From an uncultured Ruminococcus sp. (GTDB taxonomy: Bacteria > Bacillota > Clostridia > Oscillospirales > Ruminococcaceae): a DNA stretch of 9,968 bases. The DNA is taken from the NCBI GenBank assembly GCA_947174085.1, contig CAMWHN010000060.1, positions 1 to 9,968 of the forward strand. The letters run 5' to 3'. Below, one piece after another: positions 1 through 5,456 of the stretch. Made by a program: the position numbers and the translations under genes. The notes beneath the pieces were generated by a model, which was not told the origin of the DNA, did not search any database, and was given only the letters and a program-made list of their open reading frames with translations. How positions within the stretch are numbered: the stretch's first letter is position 1; every line of letters starts with the position of its first letter.

Positions 1-21
1 TCTATGCAGAATCTTATTTTT

Positions 22-49
22 ATTATAGCATATTTTTAGAATATGTCAA
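22..49 (-). promoter_or_regulatory. Sigma-A promoter firing leftwards out of the window
   Basis: Read on the minus strand this is TTGACA, a 16-base spacer, then TATAAT, with both hexamers matching the consensus exactly. It lies just downstream of the stop codon of the carboxypeptidase gene and points the same way, so a further minus-strand gene probably starts to the left of the window. The spacer contains an inverted repeat, described separately. The 16-base spacer is one short of the optimum. Confidence 0.7.
29..45. repeat. Inverted repeat inside promoter spacer, possible operator
   Basis: CATATT (29-34) and AATATG (40-45) form a perfect 6-base inverted repeat around a 5-base centre. It fills the gap between the -10 and -35 boxes of the leftward promoter, the usual place for a repressor operator. 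I do not recognise the motif, and in such AT-rich DNA a short palindrome can arise by chance. Confidence 0.35.
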
Positions 50-70
50 GTCGATTGCTAAAAATTTCCC

Positions 71-1189
71 TTAAGAAAACAAAAAATGTAAAACTCTTTT
101 GCAAGCTAATTGAAAAGTCATAGCTGGCACTTCTTCAGAAGCTAATAAAGCACATTCACATAGCAAAGTCTCATCATGATAAAAATAAACTGTTCCAACT
201 TGTTGTTTTTTCTGTAAAGGAGCTTGCACATAATCAGGTAAAACCATAACTGCCTGTAATTGCGCTCCTGCCGGAATAGTAAGTGCCGGAAGTGCCGATA
301 GTTCTAATATTACAGCAGATTCTGTACCGCCTTTAATTTTTAATGGTTGTAAAAATTCTTCTGCAAAACCGGCAATTGTAATTTGATAACGCTGAAATCC
401 TGTATTTAAAAGCTTTTTTGCTAAATTAAAACGCTCATCTTCGTCAGAACAGCCTAATACAACGGCAACACAAGTCATATCATCTTGTTCAACCGCAGAA
501 ATTAAGCAATATCCTGATTCCGTCGAATGCCCTGCTTTTAAGCCTTTGCAATTATCCCAAGTTCTTGTAAAACTATTTTCATTGACTAATTCAACTGTAT
601 TATTTAAAATAAATGTTCGCCATGTGGTTAAGCATTCTGTTAAAACTTCGCATTTTAATACTGCACAGGCTAATAGCCCCATATCATGCGCTGTAGAATA
701 AGCAAGCGTATCGTCAAATCCCTGTGGTGATGTGAAATGTGTTGCTCTCATGCCTAAATCAAATGCCATAGCATTCATGTCCATGACAAAATTATCTGCA
801 TTGCCAGAAATTCTATCTGCAAGCACAGCGGCAGCATCGTTGGCATTTCCGACAATTAAGGCTAATAATAATTCTCTAACCGTAATGCTATCACCAGATT
901 TCAGCCAAATAACAGCACCTTTCATGTTAGAAACACTTTCACCCGCTGTCATAACAGTATCTAACATAAAATCATGATTTTCAATTGCTTTTGCAGTAAG
1001 ATAAGCTGTCATGAGTTTTGCAAGCGAACCAATAGGACGTTGTTCTTCAGAATGTTCTTCTGATAAAATACACCCTGTGTTTGCTTCTATTAGTAATAAA
1101 GCCGTTCCCTGTTCTGCATGTGCAGTAATAGAAAAATTAAATATATTAAATATAAATAATAACGATATGATACCTGCAAGATATTTCAT
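71..1189 (-). CDS. D-alanyl-D-alanine carboxypeptidase-like protein (peptidase S11), degenerate motifs
   Basis: This 372-residue protein belongs to the penicillin-binding S11 family (DacF/PBP5 type), which removes the terminal D-Ala from peptidoglycan stem peptides outside the membrane. Residues 1-25 are a signal peptide (Lys2, hydrophobic stretch, probable cleavage after AHA). The catalytic SxxK box is SLAK at 55-58. The second box, normally SxN, reads NAN at 115-117 followed by DA. The third box, normally KTG, reads KAG at 218-220. The surrounding family context is preserved: the TSPQGFDD region near 153-160 and GYC after KAG. The length is near normal for the family, with a C-terminal domain of about 100 residues. 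The start is fixed by AGGAGG on the minus strand at 1199-1204, nine bases upstream. The catalytic Ser and Lys are intact, so it may be active, but two of three motifs deviate. It could be a carboxypeptidase with altered activity or a penicillin-binding paralogue. The family call is secure; the activity is uncertain. Confidence 0.88.
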   Translation of the reverse strand: MKYLAGIISLLFIFNIFNFSITAHAEQGTALLLIEANTGCILSEEHSEEQRPIGSLAKLMTAYLTAKAIENHDFMLDTVMTAGESVSNMKGAVIWLKSGDSITVRELLLALIVGNANDAAAVLADRISGNADNFVMDMNAMAFDLGMRATHFTSPQGFDDTLAYSTAHDMGLLACAVLKCEVLTECLTTWRTFILNNTVELVNENSFTRTWDNCKGLKAGHSTESGYCLISAVEQDDMTCVAVVLGCSDEDERFNLAKKLLNTGFQRYQITIAGFAEEFLQPLKIKGGTESAVILELSALPALTIPAGAQLQAVMVLPDYVQAPLQKKQQVGTVYFYHDETLLCECALLASEEVPAMTFQLACKRVLHFLFS

Positions 1190-1218
1190 GCGAAAAAACC
1201 TCCTGTTTTGTTAGTTTA

Positions 1219-1248
1219 TTTATATGCAATGAGACAAGCAAAAAGTAA
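1219..1248 (-). promoter_or_regulatory. Candidate promoter of the carboxypeptidase gene
   Basis: On the minus strand a TTACTT -35 box (1243-1248 on the plus strand), an 18-base spacer and a TATAAA -10 box (1219-1224) precede the ribosome binding site at 1199-1204. The -10 box is good, but the -35 box matches only the leading TT and a few other positions. This is the best candidate in the divergent intergenic region, not a firm call. Confidence 0.35.
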
Positions 1249-1312
1249 TTTTTAAAAAATTGTTGTTATAATCACTAAAATTTTAATATGTAATTTGTTT
1301 TGTTTTCACAAT

Positions 1313-1341
1313 GTTATGAAATAACAGCAAGATATGCTTGC
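1313..1341. repeat. Two adjacent short inverted repeats upstream of pgi
   Basis: GTTAT/ATAAC (1313-1317 and 1321-1325, 3-base centre) is followed directly by GCAAG/CTTGC (1327-1331 and 1337-1341, 5-base centre). The second overlaps the -35 box of the pgi promoter, so it could be an operator. Neither resembles the catabolite-response element or another operator I know. Five-base arms are weak evidence. The rest of the 1190-1404 intergenic region holds only the promoters and ribosome binding sites listed. Confidence 0.3.
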
Positions 1342-1366
1342 AAAATTTCCAAAATTATAGTATGAT
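1338..1366 (+). promoter_or_regulatory. Sigma-A promoter of pgi
   Basis: TTGCAA (1338-1343), a 17-base spacer and TATGAT (1361-1366) form a good sigma-A promoter. Transcription would start near 1373, about 18 bases before the ribosome binding site. This start is also why the upstream GTG at 1372 cannot be the translation start. Confidence 0.65.
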
Positions 1367-1390
1367 AATAAGTGAATTATGATTTTTTTT

Positions 1391-1395
1391 GGAGG
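1391..1395 (+). promoter_or_regulatory. Ribosome binding site fixing the pgi start
   Basis: GGAGG lies nine bases before the ATG at 1405. The open frame extends upstream to a GTG at 1372, but that codon has no ribosome binding site and would place this GGAGG inside the coding sequence. Confidence 0.85.
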
Positions 1396-1404
1396 CGTTT
1401 GTTT

Positions 1405-2742
1405 ATGGCATTAACATTAAACACAAACTATCTGGAAAGTTTTGTCAACAAGGACGAGCTGACAGGCATGAAAGCACAAGTAGAAACTGCTGCAAGTATC
1501 CTGCATAATAAAACAGGTTTGGGCAAAGATTTTTTAGGTTGGGTAGAACTCCCGACTAACTACGACAAAGAAGAATTTGCTCGTATTAAAGAAGCAGCAA
1601 AGAAAATTCAAAATAATTCTGATATTTTGATTGTTATTGGAATTGGTGGTTCTTATCTTGGTGCAAGGGCAGCGATTGAATTTTTAAAATCACCGTTTTA
1701 TAATAACATGAAAAAAAATACACCTGATATTTATTATGTTGGCAATAATATTAATCCGACTTACTTAAACGAAATACTTGCAATCTGTGAAGGCAAAGAT
1801 ATTTCCGTGAATGTCATTTCCAAATCTGGTACAACAACAGAACCAGCACTTGCATTCAGAGTGTTTAAAAAGCTGATAGAAAATAAATATGGCAAAGAAG
1901 AAGCAAAAAATCATATTTTTGCGACAACAGACAAGGCAAAAGGTACTTTGAAAGAATTATCTGACACAGAAGGCTATGAAACTTTTGTTGTGCCGGACGA
2001 TGTGGGCGGACGTTTTTCTGTATTAACAGCCGTTGGTTTGTTGCCAATTGCAGTTGCTGGTTGTGATATTGACAAACTCATGGAAGGTGCAAGACAGGCA
2101 CAAGTGGATTATACAGCAGATTTTGAACAAAATGCTTGCTATCAGTATGCTGGTTTGCGTAATATTCTTTATAGAAAAGGCAAGTCTGTTGAAATGTTGG
2201 TTTCTTATGACCCAAGCTTTGCAATGATGTCCGAATGGTATAAGCAATTATTCGGCGAAAGTGAGGGCAAAGATAATAAAGGCATTTTCCCTGCATCTGT
2301 TGTATTTTCTACAGATTTGCATTCTATGGGACAGTATGTACAAGAAGGTTCACGCATTATGTTTGAAACTGTTGTAGATATTAAACAGCCAAAACAAGAT
2401 TTTTATCTTGAAAAAGATGAAGCAAATCTGGACGGCTTAAATTTCTTATGCGGTCAGAATATGTCCGTTGTCAACAGAAAAGCATTCGAGGGAACAATTT
2501 TAGCTCACACAGAGGGCGGTGTGCCTAATATTATTTTAGAATTAGACGATACATCAGAATTTAGTTTGGGCTATTTAATTTATTTCTTTGAGAAAGCTTG
2601 CGCTATTTCCGGTTATGTATTGGGTGTGAATCCGTTTAATCAACCGGGGGTTGAAAGTTATAAATCTAATATGTTCGCATTACTGGGCAAGCCTGGTTAT
2701 GAGGGCGCAAAAGCAGAGTTAGAAGCAAAGCTTGGCTATTAA
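1405..2742 (+). CDS. pgi: Glucose-6-phosphate isomerase
   Basis: This cytoplasmic enzyme interconverts glucose-6-phosphate and fructose-6-phosphate in glycolysis and gluconeogenesis. From the ATG at 1405 the protein is 445 residues, the usual length for the compact Firmicutes form. The two SIS sugar-isomerase domains are visible. The first carries IGIGGSYLGARAA (78-90) and the phosphate-binding SKSGTTTEP (139-147). The family signature around DDVGGRFS (198-205) follows. By alignment with known PGIs the catalytic base is Glu285 in GESEGK, the ring-opening His is His306 in DLHSMGQ, and the Lys is Lys420 in the closing signature NQPGVESYK. All key residues are present. The gene is transcribed from its own promoter at 1338-1366 and is divergent from the carboxypeptidase gene. 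Its codon use is richer in G/C-ending codons than the DUF512 gene further on, which fits high expression. Confidence 0.97.
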   Translation: MALTLNTNYLESFVNKDELTGMKAQVETAASILHNKTGLGKDFLGWVELPTNYDKEEFARIKEAAKKIQNNSDILIVIGIGGSYLGARAAIEFLKSPFYNNMKKNTPDIYYVGNNINPTYLNEILAICEGKDISVNVISKSGTTTEPALAFRVFKKLIENKYGKEEAKNHIFATTDKAKGTLKELSDTEGYETFVVPDDVGGRFSVLTAVGLLPIAVAGCDIDKLMEGARQAQVDYTADFEQNACYQYAGLRNILYRKGKSVEMLVSYDPSFAMMSEWYKQLFGESEGKDNKGIFPASVVFSTDLHSMGQYVQEGSRIMFETVVDIKQPKQDFYLEKDEANLDGLNFLCGQNMSVVNRKAFEGTILAHTEGGVPNIILELDDTSEFSLGYLIYFFEKACAISGYVLGVNPFNQPGVESYKSNMFALLGKPGYEGAKAELEAKLGY

Positions 2743-2751
2743 TTCAATCAT

Positions 2752-2779
2752 AATTCATGTTGCGTGTGTATCATGAATT
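2752..2779 (+). repeat. Hairpin after pgi, possible weak terminator
   Basis: AATTCATG (2752-2759) and its exact reverse complement CATGAATT (2772-2779) enclose a 12-base loop, ten bases after the pgi stop codon. The stem is AT-rich and no pure T-run follows, only a mixed AT stretch, so it is at best a weak terminator or an RNA-stability hairpin. I found no convincing promoter between here and the next gene, so that gene may be cotranscribed with pgi. Confidence 0.4.
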
Positions 2780-2820
2780 TATAAATTATTATTTTATTAA
2801 ACAAAGGAGAGTTTTTAACC

Positions 2821-3225
2821 ATGATTCAGATTATCACTGGAAGAAAAGGCACTGGCAAGACCAAGAACTTGATTGAAAAAATCAACACAGCAGTTGCTGA
2901 AACAAATGGCTGTCTGGTATGCATTGAAAAAGGCGAAACTTTAAGACGTTCTATCAGCTACAAAGTACGTTGGGTTGGCGTTGAACAGTTTGACATTGCA
3001 GGCTATGAGAATTTCTATGGTTTTATTGCCGGTATGTTAGCAGGTAATTATGACATCAAGGAAATTTTCATTGATGGCATTCTGAAAATCGGTGGCGCAG
3101 ATTTTGACGCTTTGGGCGCAATGTTTGCAAAATTGGACGCTTTAACAGGAAAAGACACTGTTGTAACGTTTACAGTTTCTGCTGACAATGACATGTTACC
3201 AGAATCTGTGACAAGATATTTATAA
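2821..3225 (+). CDS. Small P-loop ATP-binding protein of unknown function
   Basis: This is a 134-residue soluble protein with a textbook Walker A loop, GRKGTGKT (7-14), directly after the first beta strand. A Walker B-like strand EIFIDG (81-86) ends in Asp85, and a later strand VVTFTVSAD (114-122) resembles a sensor strand. It has no signal peptide or membrane segment. I recognise the overall pattern (IEKG near 35-38, YxxFYGFIAG near 62-70, FIDGILKI near 83-90, LPESV near 126-130) from small uncharacterised ATP-binding proteins of Clostridia, from memory only. At this length it is a bare P-loop core without a helicase or AAA+ C-terminal domain. AAAGGAGA at 2803-2810 supports the ATG. It lies between pgi and the yceD-rpmF unit and is followed by its own hairpin. 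The nucleotide-binding call is firm; the cellular role is unknown. Confidence 0.88.
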   Translation: MIQIITGRKGTGKTKNLIEKINTAVAETNGCLVCIEKGETLRRSISYKVRWVGVEQFDIAGYENFYGFIAGMLAGNYDIKEIFIDGILKIGGADFDALGAMFAKLDALTGKDTVVTFTVSADNDMLPESVTRYL

Positions 3226-3242
3226 TTTCTGAAAAATTTTCC

Positions 3243-3275
3243 AAAGCCGGTTGCCTTTATAGCCGGCTTTTGGTA
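3243..3275 (+). terminator. Hairpin terminator after the P-loop gene
   Basis: AAAGCCGG (3243-3250) pairs perfectly with CCGGCTTT (3263-3270) around a 12-base loop, 17 bases after the stop codon. The stem is GC-rich for this genome. The T-run is short, four T including the stem end and then GG, so termination may be incomplete. A consensus promoter begins about 30 bases further on, which suits a transcription-unit boundary here. Confidence 0.6.
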
Positions 3276-3302
3276 AAAATCTGCTGATTTTCTAAAAAAC
3301 AC

Positions 3303-3331
3303 TTGACAAATCAGAAATTTTTCGCTATAAT
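3303..3331 (+). promoter_or_regulatory. Consensus sigma-A promoter of yceD-rpmF
   Basis: TTGACA (3303-3308), a spacer of exactly 17 bases and TATAAT (3326-3331) make a perfect sigma-A promoter, the strongest in the window. Transcription should start near 3338. The strength suits rpmF, a ribosomal protein gene, which is the second gene of the unit. Confidence 0.88.
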
Positions 3332-3378
3332 ATAATCTGTGATGCTTGATGCTCTTAAAAGAAATGGGGATTTGCTTT

Positions 3379-3437
3379 ATGATAATGCATATTAAAACTA
3401 TTCTAAATGTTCCCAATCGGAAACATTTGCGTTTACA
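3379..3437 (+). other. yceD: Probable displaced N-terminus of yceD (apparent frameshift)
   Basis: An ATG at 3379, eight bases after GGGGA (3366-3370), opens a frame that runs only 27 codons, to TGA at 3460-3462. Its first residues (MIMHIKTILNVP) look like the start of a DUF177 protein. The yceD frame, which is one base off, is open back to 3396 and reads QSETFAFTMPEEQ across 3414-3452, again like the conserved DUF177 N-terminal segment. Adding one C to the CCC run at 3412-3414 would join the two into a continuous protein of 154 residues, close to the usual family length. The alternative is a short upstream open frame overlapping the yceD start. Confidence 0.6.
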
Positions 3438-3842
3438 ATGCCAGAAGAACAGCTTGCAGTGATTCGTGATTTTGAATTTGCGACACCTGTGCAAGTAACA
3501 GGTAAAATTGCCAATCGTGCCGGCGTTGTGACACTGACAATGCAAATTGCTTTTTCTTTGCTTGTCACCTGTGACCGCTGTTTGAAGCAGACCGTGCAGG
3601 CATTTTCTTATGAAGAAGAACATCTTGTTGTGAGATTTCTCCACGGCGAAGAAAATGAAGAAAATTATGTCATCGCAAAAGCGGAAAGCATTGATATTGC
3701 AGAAATTGCTCTATCGGATTTAATATTAGAATTGCCTACAAAATTACTTTGCAGTGAAGATTGTAAAGGCTTGTGTCCAGTATGTGGCTGTGATAAAAAT
3801 ACGACAGAGTGTGACTGCATGAACAAGATAATTTTTGATTAA
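3438..3842 (+). CDS. yceD: YceD/DUF177 family protein, 5' end probably frameshifted
   Basis: DUF177 proteins are encoded next to rpmF in very many bacteria and are linked to 23S rRNA accumulation and large-subunit assembly. The frame visible here gives 134 residues. It contains the family core: TPVQVTGKIANRAGVV (16-31), the CDRC pair (Cys45, Cys48), and a cysteine-rich tail, LCSEDCKGLCPVCGC (104-118) plus Cys125 and Cys127, probably metal-binding. The family is usually about 160-170 residues, so roughly 20-30 N-terminal residues are missing. The ATG at 3438 has no ribosome binding site, whereas an ATG at 3379 in another frame has one. The missing N-terminus is visible upstream if a one-base shift near 3412-3414 is allowed (see 3379-3437). 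The gene ends 18 bases before rpmF and shares the promoter at 3303-3331. The family is sure; the true start is not at 3438 if the shift is a sequence error. Confidence 0.85.
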   Translation: MPEEQLAVIRDFEFATPVQVTGKIANRAGVVTLTMQIAFSLLVTCDRCLKQTVQAFSYEEEHLVVRFLHGEENEENYVIAKAESIDIAEIALSDLILELPTKLLCSEDCKGLCPVCGCDKNTTECDCMNKIIFD

Positions 3843-3845
3843 TGT

Positions 3846-3853
3846 AAGGAGGT
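3846..3853 (+). promoter_or_regulatory. Perfect Shine-Dalgarno site of rpmF
   Basis: AAGGAGGT is fully complementary to the 16S rRNA 3' end and lies seven bases before the rpmF ATG. It is the strongest ribosome binding site in the window, as expected for a ribosomal protein. Confidence 0.85.
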
Positions 3854-3860
3854 AGCTAAA

Positions 3861-4046
3861 ATGGCAGTACCAAAGAGAAAAACTTCTAAAGCTAGAAAAA
3901 ATAAGAGACGTAGTGCAGTATGGAAATTAGATGCTCCAGCAATGAGCAGATGTGACCATTGTGGAGAATTAAAAGCTCCACACAAAGTTTGTAAAAACTG
4001 CGGTTACTATAAGGGTGTAGAAGTTTTAAAGATTGATGTTCTATGA
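3861..4046 (+). CDS. rpmF: Large-subunit ribosomal protein bL32
   Basis: This 61-residue basic protein of the 50S subunit has the diagnostic start MAVPKRKTSKARKNKRRS and a central zinc ribbon with Cys31-x2-Cys34 and Cys44-x2-Cys47 (CDHC and CKNC). All four cysteines are present, so this is the zinc-containing C+ paralogue type. Length is typical for the family. It follows yceD, the standard arrangement, and is served by a perfect Shine-Dalgarno site. A strong terminator starts ten bases after its stop codon. In many Firmicutes the next genes are plsX and acpP; here they are absent and DUF512 follows. Confidence 0.97.
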   Translation: MAVPKRKTSKARKNKRRSAVWKLDAPAMSRCDHCGELKAPHKVCKNCGYYKGVEVLKIDVL

Positions 4047-4056
4047 TAACAGGAAC

Positions 4057-4096
4057 AAGCGGAGAGAGGCGGGTACTCTTTCCGTTTTTGTTTTTT
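4057..4096 (+). terminator. Strong intrinsic terminator after rpmF
   Basis: The left arm 4060-4068 (CGGAGAGAG) pairs with 4076-4084 (CTCTTTCCG) over nine pairs including one G-T wobble, around a 7-base loop. Three weaker pairs (4057-4059 with 4085-4087) extend the stem. A near-continuous T-run occupies 4085-4096. This is the clearest terminator in the window. It ends three bases before the ribosome binding site of the next gene. Confidence 0.85.
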
Positions 4097-4098
4097 AG

Positions 4099-4108
4099 AA
4101 AGGCGGTG
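4099..4108 (+). promoter_or_regulatory. Ribosome binding site deciding a TTG start
   Basis: AAAGGCGGTG differs from the ideal AAAGGAGGTG at one base and lies five bases before the TTG at 4114. This supports TTG as the DUF512 start; the next in-frame ATG is far inside the protein. Confidence 0.75.
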
Positions 4109-4113
4109 AATTT

Positions 4114-5415
4114 TTGGCTGAAATTACAAGTGTCATAAAAAATTCTCCGGCAGATAAAGCCGGTATTCAAACAGGTGAAAATTTAATTGCAATTAATCAG
4201 CATAACATACATGATGTGTTAGATTACATGTATTATGCGTCAGAAACTAAAATTTCACTTGTGATTGAAAATCATGGCATTCAGCGTGAAGTGAAAATTT
4301 TAAAAGATGAATATGATGATTTAGGGCTTGAATTTGCAAGTTTTCTCATGGATAAGAAACAAAGCTGTAGAAATAAATGTGTATTTTGCTTTATTGACCA
4401 AATGCCACCTAATATGCGTGAAACGTTATATTTCAAAGATGATGACGCTAGATTATCTTTTTTACAGGGCAATTATGTTACGCTAACGAATATGACACAG
4501 GAAGATATCAATAGAATTATTCAAATGAAATTAAATATTAATGTCTCTGTGCATACGACAAATCCGGATTTGCGTTGCAAAATGATGCATAATAGATTTG
4601 CAGGACAAAAATTAGATTATCTTTGGCAAATGGCAAGAGCTGGTATTCAGTTAAATTGTCAAATTGTACTTTGTCCTAATTTGAATGACGGCGCAGAATT
4701 AGAACGTACTCTAACAGATTTAGGAAAAATGCTTCCAAATTTGACAAGTGTTGCAGTTGTACCTGTTGGATTGTCTAAATTTAGAGAAAATTTATATCCA
4801 TTGACTAGTTTTACAAAAGAAACGGCTAGGCAAGCAATTGCTATAATAGAAAAATATCAATTGCAGTTTTTAGAAAAATTTAATACACGAGCTGTATTTC
4901 CATCTGATGAATTTTTTTTAATTGCAGAACAGGATTTGCCTAATGCTGATTATTATGAAGATTATCCCCAATATGAAAATGGTGTTGGCATGTTGCGTTC
5001 TCTGGCAGATGAATTTTATTCAGCTTTAGCAGATGAAGAAACTAGAAATATAAATAGAACAATTTCTATTGCAACTGGAAAAAGTGCTTGTGAATTTATA
5101 GGCATGCTTGCGCAAGAAGCAGAAAAAAAATTCTCTGGTTTGACTTGTCAAGTATTTTGTATAGAAAATCATTTTTTCGGTGAGACAATTACTGTTACTG
5201 GATTAATTACAGCACAGGATTTAATGACACAATTAAAAAATAAAAATTTAGGTGATAAATTATTATTATCATCTAGTATGATTCGCAAAGATAGTGATGT
5301 ATTTTTAGATGATTTTACAATTGCAGATGTAGAAAAGGCTTTAAATATTAATATCCAGACTGTAAATAATGATGGCTATGATTTGCTAGATGCGATAGTA
5401 GAAAATTTAGATTAA
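4114..5415 (+). CDS. DUF512 family protein with PDZ and radical-SAM-like Fe-S domain
   Basis: This 433-residue cytoplasmic protein starts at TTG. Residues 1-65 are a PDZ-like domain: SVIKNSPADKAGIQTGENLIAIN (6-28) has the usual PDZ 'Pro-Ala-x-x-Ala-Gly-hydrophobic' turn. Residues 85-92 carry Cys85-x3-Cys89-x2-Cys92, the spacing that binds the 4Fe-4S cluster in radical SAM enzymes. It is followed by family-specific stretches LQGNYVTLTN (117-126) and SVHTTNPDLR (145-154). The C-terminal half is the DUF512 domain, including YEDYPQYENGVGM (about 281-293). The full length is normal for the family. Its reaction is not known to me; radical SAM chemistry is inferred only from the cysteine motif and family assignment. 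The gene is often found next to der in Clostridia, as here, 41 bases upstream. A terminator directly precedes it and I see no clear promoter of its own. Confidence 0.92.
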   Translation: MAEITSVIKNSPADKAGIQTGENLIAINQHNIHDVLDYMYYASETKISLVIENHGIQREVKILKDEYDDLGLEFASFLMDKKQSCRNKCVFCFIDQMPPNMRETLYFKDDDARLSFLQGNYVTLTNMTQEDINRIIQMKLNINVSVHTTNPDLRCKMMHNRFAGQKLDYLWQMARAGIQLNCQIVLCPNLNDGAELERTLTDLGKMLPNLTSVAVVPVGLSKFRENLYPLTSFTKETARQAIAIIEKYQLQFLEKFNTRAVFPSDEFFLIAEQDLPNADYYEDYPQYENGVGMLRSLADEFYSALADEETRNINRTISIATGKSACEFIGMLAQEAEKKFSGLTCQVFCIENHFFGETITVTGLITAQDLMTQLKNKNLGDKLLLSSSMIRKDSDVFLDDFTIADVEKALNINIQTVNNDGYDLLDAIVENLD

Positions 5416-5456
5416 TTTATAAATTAGATTAGATTAAATTAAAAGGAGGAGATAAC

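Noticed and set aside
732..1214. Plus-strand open frames of 81 and 67 codons opposite the carboxypeptidase gene
   Set aside because: They have no ribosome binding sites or recognisable domains and lie fully or largely antisense to a well-supported gene.
1372..1404. GTG codon at 1372 as an upstream start for pgi
   Set aside because: It has no ribosome binding site, lies at the predicted transcription start, and would translate the GGAGG at 1391-1395. The ATG at 1405 gives the family-typical N-terminus.
3048..3644. 198-codon open frame on the minus strand
   Set aside because: It spans the end of the P-loop gene, a terminator, the consensus yceD promoter and half of yceD, all on the other strand. 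It has a GTG start, no ribosome binding site, and a Cys/Lys/Ile-rich composition typical of antisense translation.
5416..5440. Repeated TTAGATTA-like sequence between DUF512 and der
   Set aside because: It is a simple AT-rich 41-base gap; the repeats are imperfect, too few to be an array, and no promoter or hairpin is evident.
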